Assembly: GCA_942493075.1 (NCBI GenBank)
Contig: OW818681.1
Coordinates: 2,480,001 to 2,544,000, forward strand
Origin: JBBQYD01 sp942493075
GTDB lineage: Bacteria > Verrucomicrobiota > Verrucomicrobiia > Limisphaerales > UBA8199
Direction of reading: 5' to 3'
DNA length: 64,000 nucleotides
Part shown: in pieces, positions 59,751 to 64,000 of the stretch
How positions within the stretch are numbered: the stretch's first letter is position 1
How the letters are laid out: each line of letters begins with the position of its first letter
Notes under the pieces: generated by a model
What the model saw: the letters and a program-made list of their open reading frames with translations, nothing else
Database searches by the model: none
What the model was told of the DNA's origin: nothing
Program-made: the position numbers and the translations under genes

Positions 59751-60557
59751 ATGAGCATCAGAAAAAAAGGGATAGCGTCATTTCTTATCGAGGTTTTGCT
59801 ATTTGCGTTCCTAGCCAGCCACGGCACAGCACGAGCCGAGGGAAACGCGGACTTGCACCTCGACTTGTTGAAAGTGGGGACACAAGTGTACTCAAATGTG
59901 ACAGTGACCACCCGTGCGGCTGAATACGTTTTCATTCAGCATGCGGCTGGCCTGACCAGCTTAAAGACGTCCGAACTGGACGAAGAAACCCGAACCGCCC
60001 TCGGGTATGTGGTTAAGAAAAGGGTCACGGCCCAAACCACCTCCGACTGGGCGAAGCGGGAACTGGGCAAATTGGAGCCAACAGGGACGAACCTGGCTAG
60101 CGTGCTGCCCCCTCAGCTCATCCAGAACTGGACCTCCCGGGCGCGGACCGTTCCTCGTTTGGGAGTTGGAGCCATGGCCATCGCCGCAACGGTGCTGCTG
60201 GGCATTCATCTCTTCTTTAGCTACTGCTCCTTGCGGATCTGCAAGAACGCAGGGACCGCACCCGACTTTCTAATCTGGATGCCTTTCTTTCAAATCCTAC
60301 CGATGCTGAGCGCGGCCAACATGTCCCGCTGGTGGTCCCTGGGGATGTTCGTTCCTCTATTAAACATCGTTGTCGCCATTCTGTGGTCGGTGAAGATCGT
60401 TAAAGCGTGTGCCAAAGGCACGCTGACCGCTGTTTTGTTGATACTGCCGGTCACAAACATTCTCGCGTTTCTCTACCTGGCATTTTCATCTCCCAAACCC
60501 GCAGCGCCTGCCAAAGGCACACGCACCCGGGAGATCATGACGCTCGAAGCCGCTTAA
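59751..60557 (+). CDS. Signal-peptide-bearing multi-pass membrane protein, DUF5684-like
   Basis: This is a 268-aa protein from the ATG at 59751; an earlier in-frame ATG at 59694 adds residues that do not look like a leader. A signal or anchor segment ends near ARAEG. A short extracytoplasmic part (~30-125) is followed by about four transmembrane helices (RLGVGAMAIAATVLLGIHLF; PDFLIWMPFFQILPMLSAA; WWSLGMFVPLLNIVVAILW; AVLLILPVTNILAFLYLAF). The WMPFFQ...MSRWWSLGMFVPLLN pattern recalls DUF5684-type membrane proteins found with signal peptidases. Function unknown. Divergent from the giant metzincin gene. Confidence 0.75.
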   Translation: MSIRKKGIASFLIEVLLFAFLASHGTARAEGNADLHLDLLKVGTQVYSNVTVTTRAAEYVFIQHAAGLTSLKTSELDEETRTALGYVVKKRVTAQTTSDWAKRELGKLEPTGTNLASVLPPQLIQNWTSRARTVPRLGVGAMAIAATVLLGIHLFFSYCSLRICKNAGTAPDFLIWMPFFQILPMLSAANMSRWWSLGMFVPLLNIVVAILWSVKIVKACAKGTLTAVLLILPVTNILAFLYLAFSSPKPAAPAKGTRTREIMTLEAA

Positions 60558-60613
60558 CCGTCGCATTTGAAAAAGCGGGCGGACGGCGTTAGTATCTGCG
60601 CACGACAACCTTT

Positions 60614-61306
60614 ATGCGCACATCGCTAATCATTGCTGCCCTGGTTTCAAGCACGCTGCTTGGCTTCACTGAAGCTCAAACAACCATATCGCTATTCAAT
60701 GGCCGTGACCTTTCCGGCTGGGTGACCGACGTCCCGGCGAAGGACAAAGATACCAATCTGCCTCCAAGTTTTGTTGTACGTAGCAATCTCCTGGTAAGCA
60801 TGGGCAACCCGCCCGGCCACCTGGTTTCGGAGAAACAGTACAGTAATTACCGGCTGGATGTGGAGTATCGCTTTGCAGGCGAGCCGGGCAATTGCGGTGT
60901 GCTCGTGCATGCATCGAAACCGCGAGCGCTTTACGAGATGTTTCCGCAATCCGTCGAAGTGCAACTGATGTCGGGCAACGCTGGAGATTTTTGGGTCATC
61001 CGGGAGGACATCGAAGTCCCGGATATGGAAAAACGCCGCGGTCCCAAGGAGAAATGGGGTGGGGGAGACAAGGATGCTCGCAGGATTCTGAATCTAACGG
61101 ATAACTCGGAAAAGCCTCCCGGGGAGTGGAACAAACTGAAGATCGAATGCCTGGACCGAACCATAAAGGTTTGGGTAAATGGCGATTTAGTGAATGCTGG
61201 GTTTAACTGCACCAAGAACGAAGGCAAGATCGCCGTGCAAGCCGAGGGTTCCGTTGTGGAGTTTCGAAGAATTGAACTCACGCCTCTGCAAACCGGGACG
61301 AGGTGA
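60614..61306 (+). CDS. DUF1080 (3-keto-disaccharide hydrolase-type) secreted protein
   Basis: This 230-aa protein has a signal peptide (MRTSLIIAALVSSTLLGFTEA). It is a single DUF1080 domain: ISLFNGRDLSGWVTD, HLVSEKQYSNYRLDVEYRF, NCGVLVHASKP, SVEVQLMSGNAGDFWVI, WNKLKIECLDRTIKVWVNG and VEFRRIEL. Members have a concanavalin-like beta-sandwich; some cleave 3-keto-glucosides, others only bind sugars. It follows the membrane protein by 56 bases on the same strand, so co-transcription is possible. Converges on the glycoside hydrolase-like gene at 61412. Length is normal. Confidence 0.92.
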   Translation: MRTSLIIAALVSSTLLGFTEAQTTISLFNGRDLSGWVTDVPAKDKDTNLPPSFVVRSNLLVSMGNPPGHLVSEKQYSNYRLDVEYRFAGEPGNCGVLVHASKPRALYEMFPQSVEVQLMSGNAGDFWVIREDIEVPDMEKRRGPKEKWGGGDKDARRILNLTDNSEKPPGEWNKLKIECLDRTIKVWVNGDLVNAGFNCTKNEGKIAVQAEGSVVEFRRIELTPLQTGTR

Positions 61307-61411
61307 TAACGCTTCGGTCCGACAAATCCGTCTGGGAGCTGACTCTGCCAATAATCGAAGGCAAAGGCCGGTGGAGTGTGCACCCGGAAAAGGTTTCGGA
61401 CGACGAACCAA

Positions 61412-63754
61412 TCACTTCTCAACAACGCTGAAACCTTCAGGCCCGAGGACTGTGCCATCTGCCATGGTGAAAGGGCTTGTTCCAAAGTTCACCGTGACGA
61501 CCTGGCCGCTCGCAAACCGGGATTGTTGTACGTTCCGGTCCTTGGTGAGGAACCGATGCTCCAGCATTTCCGAGTATCCGCTCTTGCGAACGTGAGGGCA
61601 GGTATTCCTGTAGCTTTCGACAAATCGTTCCCGGTTCTCTTCCCAAAGTTTGCGTGTGAACATGAACATGGGCGGTGTGCCGTAAAGCACGTTGAAGAGA
61701 TCCCGTTTGCGCCAGATGGCAGGTAGCTTGTTGTTGTAATCGCCCCAATACCATTGAGCCACGACGCAATCGTGATACACCAGTTCCCAAAGGGGTAATC
61801 GGTACTTTTGGCCGACCTGAAATCGGGCAACGTTGTTGGGAACATTCGTCCAGATCACCTGCATGCGCCGGCCGGCATCCGGCACACGATACGGTCCCAG
61901 GCTCAGCATACCCTCGAAATAGTGCAGAAACGGAACGGACGCGTCATGGCCCGTTTCACACCCTGTGACCAGCTTGGAGTCTTTGGAGATATACTCAAGG
62001 AGCTTCATCTTCCATTGCTTGCTCTCGGTGCGTGTCATCGGGTGCTCCGGGCTGAAGCATTCATGCCACGGAGCAGCGGTGGTTGTATCAATGAACCGCG
62101 ATTTGTAAGGATGCGTCTTCAGTTCGGCGGGGATGCGTTCGCGCGCGTAATCGGGTGCGCGTTTGTCGCAAATCACGCCACAGTGGATCATGGAGCCGTC
62201 CTTGGTTTCTACCCCCCAACCCTTAATCCAGTTCCTGTGGGCGTCCAGAATGATGTCCTTTGGCCAGGCGTTGGTTGTCCAATCGCTGTGTATCCAACTC
62301 AGTTTAGGGAATTCCTCTGGATTCATAACATCCTGATAGATGTCATAGCGGCTAGTGAGCACCCCGAGGTCGTTCAGCGCTTTGAGATTCTCGGGTGTTT
62401 GTGCATTGCTCCACAGAATCCGCTCGATGCCGGCCGCTTTCAAATCTCTGACGATCGCTACGGCATCACGATCCCAACACCAAATGTTCACTGCCCCAAC
62501 CAACAGATCCACGTTCTCGTTTTGCTTGCGCTTCTCGGAGAGCGTCTTGATCAAACCGGTATCCTGCGCGTGCTTGCGGTAGCGTTTGGCGATCGCAACG
62601 TGGCCTCCTTCATCAAAGAAGAAATAGCGGAGTTTGCGAGTGTAGCCGAGCGAACCACGCTGTGGCTCCCACTCTGGAGCCACGCCCATAAGCGAATCAT
62701 TTCGCACCATCTGTATGGAGGCATCATCCGGCGTCTCGATAATGACGCCGTGCCCGGCCTGGCCATCCGTTACTCCCCAGAACGCCATGCAAATGCCATG
62801 TCCTCCGAATGCAATCAGGCGGTGCAGGGGAATGTCCTGCTCCTCGACGGGGTAACTGATGCCTTCGTTCATGGGGATCACGAGGTAATCGCCGGGTTTG
62901 CTACGAAACGGATGCGGATAGCGCAATCGGTCCGCTTGAGCCCCGGCGCCCGATAATTCAAACAGCACCTCAGGCTTGTTCGGTTCCAGTTTTAGAACGC
63001 CACTTAGTTCCAAACCGGAAGGGCCGTGCACGTGCTTCACTCGGATGGAGTCCCTGTCCTTTGAAGCACCGATGTCGATCATGCCCGCCGTAGTGGTGGC
63101 GTGCTGAGTCCAGTCGCGGCCAGTCCGCAAATCTCGGACAGAAAAAGCACCGTTTGAAGGAGTGAATGCCAGTTCGATGAGTTTATTGTTGATCACTAGC
63201 TGCTGTGGGAGGTCGCGAGGTCGCACGAACCTGGGATCACTGGATTGGATCATCTTGAAATCGTCCACCCACGCTTTGACGGTGCCGTGTCCAAGAATGC
63301 GCGGCTGCATGTGGGTCACGCCATCTGGAATGAAGATCCGTGCCTGGAGTTGCTGCCAGCCGCCGGTTTTGGATGCAGGACGGTCGCCATACGACCAATC
63401 AATGACCTTGGACTCGGCGTCCCAGAGCGACGCACAGAGTGAAAGCTCTCCGTCTCCCTCTCGATTCACCGCAATTGAAAGCTCATAAACCTGGCCTGGT
63501 TCAACGGAAACACGTGAGCCCGGGTGGAGGCTCCAGTCCTCGGTGCCGTGGTGATTGATCAACCCGGAGTATTGTCCGGAGTGCTTGAATTGGGCGTCCT
63601 GCTGGAAACTCCCGGCCTCTTTTTCGCGTGTCCAAAATGACCACCCGGTCACGCCTTGTTCCAATCCGCCATTAGTAAACGATTGGGCCAAGGAGACGCG
63701 TGCCAGGCAAATCAGTCCGAGCAAAAGTGAACTACGCAGCATGTGCTGCATCAT
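61412..63754 (-). CDS. Secreted GH129/GH101-related glycoside hydrolase-like protein with N-terminal carbohydrate-binding domain
   Basis: This is a 780-aa protein from the ATG at 63754, which starts a signal peptide (MMQHMLRSSLLLGLICLARVSLAQ); a TTG at 63784 is possible. Residues ~28-170 look like a CBM4/9-type beta-sandwich (FTNGGLEQGVTGWSFWTREK). The rest resembles the GH101-related group (GH129): a beta domain with YPHPFRSKPGDYLVIPMNEG, then a barrel with GIERILWSNAQTPE, HCGVICDKRAPDYARE, FIDTTTAAPWHECFSPEHP and VTGCETGHDASVP. The Asp in RFIDTT and Glu in CETGH are candidate catalytic acids. Characterised relatives release N-acetylgalactosamine; the substrate here is not certain. The long antisense frame at 61808-62956 is a shadow. 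Confidence 0.75.
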   Translation of the reverse strand: MMQHMLRSSLLLGLICLARVSLAQSFTNGGLEQGVTGWSFWTREKEAGSFQQDAQFKHSGQYSGLINHHGTEDWSLHPGSRVSVEPGQVYELSIAVNREGDGELSLCASLWDAESKVIDWSYGDRPASKTGGWQQLQARIFIPDGVTHMQPRILGHGTVKAWVDDFKMIQSSDPRFVRPRDLPQQLVINNKLIELAFTPSNGAFSVRDLRTGRDWTQHATTTAGMIDIGASKDRDSIRVKHVHGPSGLELSGVLKLEPNKPEVLFELSGAGAQADRLRYPHPFRSKPGDYLVIPMNEGISYPVEEQDIPLHRLIAFGGHGICMAFWGVTDGQAGHGVIIETPDDASIQMVRNDSLMGVAPEWEPQRGSLGYTRKLRYFFFDEGGHVAIAKRYRKHAQDTGLIKTLSEKRKQNENVDLLVGAVNIWCWDRDAVAIVRDLKAAGIERILWSNAQTPENLKALNDLGVLTSRYDIYQDVMNPEEFPKLSWIHSDWTTNAWPKDIILDAHRNWIKGWGVETKDGSMIHCGVICDKRAPDYARERIPAELKTHPYKSRFIDTTTAAPWHECFSPEHPMTRTESKQWKMKLLEYISKDSKLVTGCETGHDASVPFLHYFEGMLSLGPYRVPDAGRRMQVIWTNVPNNVARFQVGQKYRLPLWELVYHDCVVAQWYWGDYNNKLPAIWRKRDLFNVLYGTPPMFMFTRKLWEENRERFVESYRNTCPHVRKSGYSEMLEHRFLTKDRNVQQSRFASGQVVTVNFGTSPFTMADGTVLGPEGFSVVEK

Positions 63755-63883
63755 ACGGACGGTGCCCGGCCAATGCACGTTCAATGCTCATTGGGCTCAT
63801 TGAAGATAGCCTTGATTTACTTCGGCGCAACCCACTGACATGCTTTGGGGGAGGAACGCCGTGATTATTCCGTCTAGCTCCCC

Positions 63884-64000
63884 ATGAAGAAAAACTCTCG
63901 GCTCTTCTTTCGTTCGGCATCGCCTTTGTGCGTGGCCATAATGGGCCTGTTGTTCATTGGAACGCATTCCTGCTGGGGTGCCGATTCGAAACCTGAGGCG
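63884..64000 (+). CDS. Start of an exported protein (runs off right edge)
   Basis: From an ATG at 63884 the frame stays open for 39 codons to the window end. It encodes a typical signal peptide: MKKNSRLFF, then a hydrophobic core (SPLCVAIMGLLFIG) and a likely cleavage after CWGA. Only the first few mature residues (DSKPEA) are visible, so nothing can be said about function. It is divergent from the GH129-like gene, with ~130 bases between the starts. Confidence 0.7.
   Translation, partial: MKKNSRLFFRSASPLCVAIMGLLFIGTHSCWGADSKPEA

Noticed and set aside
61808..62956. 382-aa plus-strand open frame
   Set aside because: Antisense shadow of the GH129-like gene; the minus-strand protein carries the conserved motifs.
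1..64000. CRISPR arrays, tRNA or rRNA genes, IS elements, prophage
   Set aside because: None seen: no regularly spaced repeats, no tRNA cloverleaf, no transposase or phage gene recognised by reading.

Overview
The window reads as a chromosomal segment of a Verrucomicrobiota bacterium, probably close to the Pedosphaera/Limisphaerales soil lineages. This is inference from content: very large secreted proteins with autotransporter-associated (PATR) beta-strand repeats and LamG domains, a GH92 mannosidase, a GxGYxYP protein, DUF1080 and NamZ/DUF1343 enzymes, ECF sigma factors with long C-terminal tails, and few clear Shine-Dalgarno sites. I saw no rRNA, tRNA, CRISPR array, IS element or prophage gene.

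Layout. 1-1014: 5' part of a type I restriction methylase (hsdM, minus strand, running off the left edge). 1.4-3.9 kb: a membrane-anchored protein of unknown role and a manganese catalase. 4.5-19.7 kb: a secreted-protein and glycan region on the plus strand: two ~1420-aa PATR/LamG proteins (one carrying a GxGYxYP domain), a beta-propeller sensor kinase with its LuxR-type response regulator, and a GH92 mannosidase. 19.9-20.8 kb: a Tat-exported sugar isomerase-like protein (minus).

21.1-28.5 kb holds the most unusual locus: three overlapping plus-strand genes encoding an NQO-like flavoprotein, a cytosolic M48-type zinc peptidase and an 1847-aa protein. The large protein combines a kinase-like C-lobe without catalytic residues, DUF4011, an SF1 helicase, a Vsr/MTES_1575-type nuclease fold and a WGR domain. 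It resembles the DUF4011-helicase-nuclease (Hhe-like) defence proteins but adds a pseudokinase, a WGR domain and a peptidase partner.

28.6-43.7 kb: an FGE-sulfatase-family protein, a beta-lactamase/NamZ fusion lipoprotein, an ATP-grasp-like protein, an ECF sigma factor with membrane/coiled-coil tail, a second copy of the 1.4-kb-type membrane protein, an ankyrin protein, and a GntR-ABC ATPase-ABC permease operon whose permease ends in an RCC1-like propeller. A 187-bp direct repeat with two conserved hairpins occurs at 34.0 and 37.5 kb, and several short REP-like hairpins lie in the gaps.

44-53 kb is mostly housekeeping and stress: TrxB, RdgB, a secreted cyclophilin, Mn-type superoxide dismutase, a LacI regulator convergent with a secreted hydrolase-like protein, a receiver-histidine kinase and Lgt. 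53.0-59.6 kb (minus): a giant secreted metzincin/cadherin/PA14/PATR protein split in two by one extra base in a nine-G run, either a phase-variable switch or a sequence error. 59.7-64 kb: a small membrane protein, a DUF1080 protein, a GH129/GH101-related protein and the first 39 codons of a further exported protein.

A short module (Trp, then a Q.ATN..GPW-like stretch, then FYR) recurs in at least five exported proteins here and may be a lineage-specific surface or secretion module.
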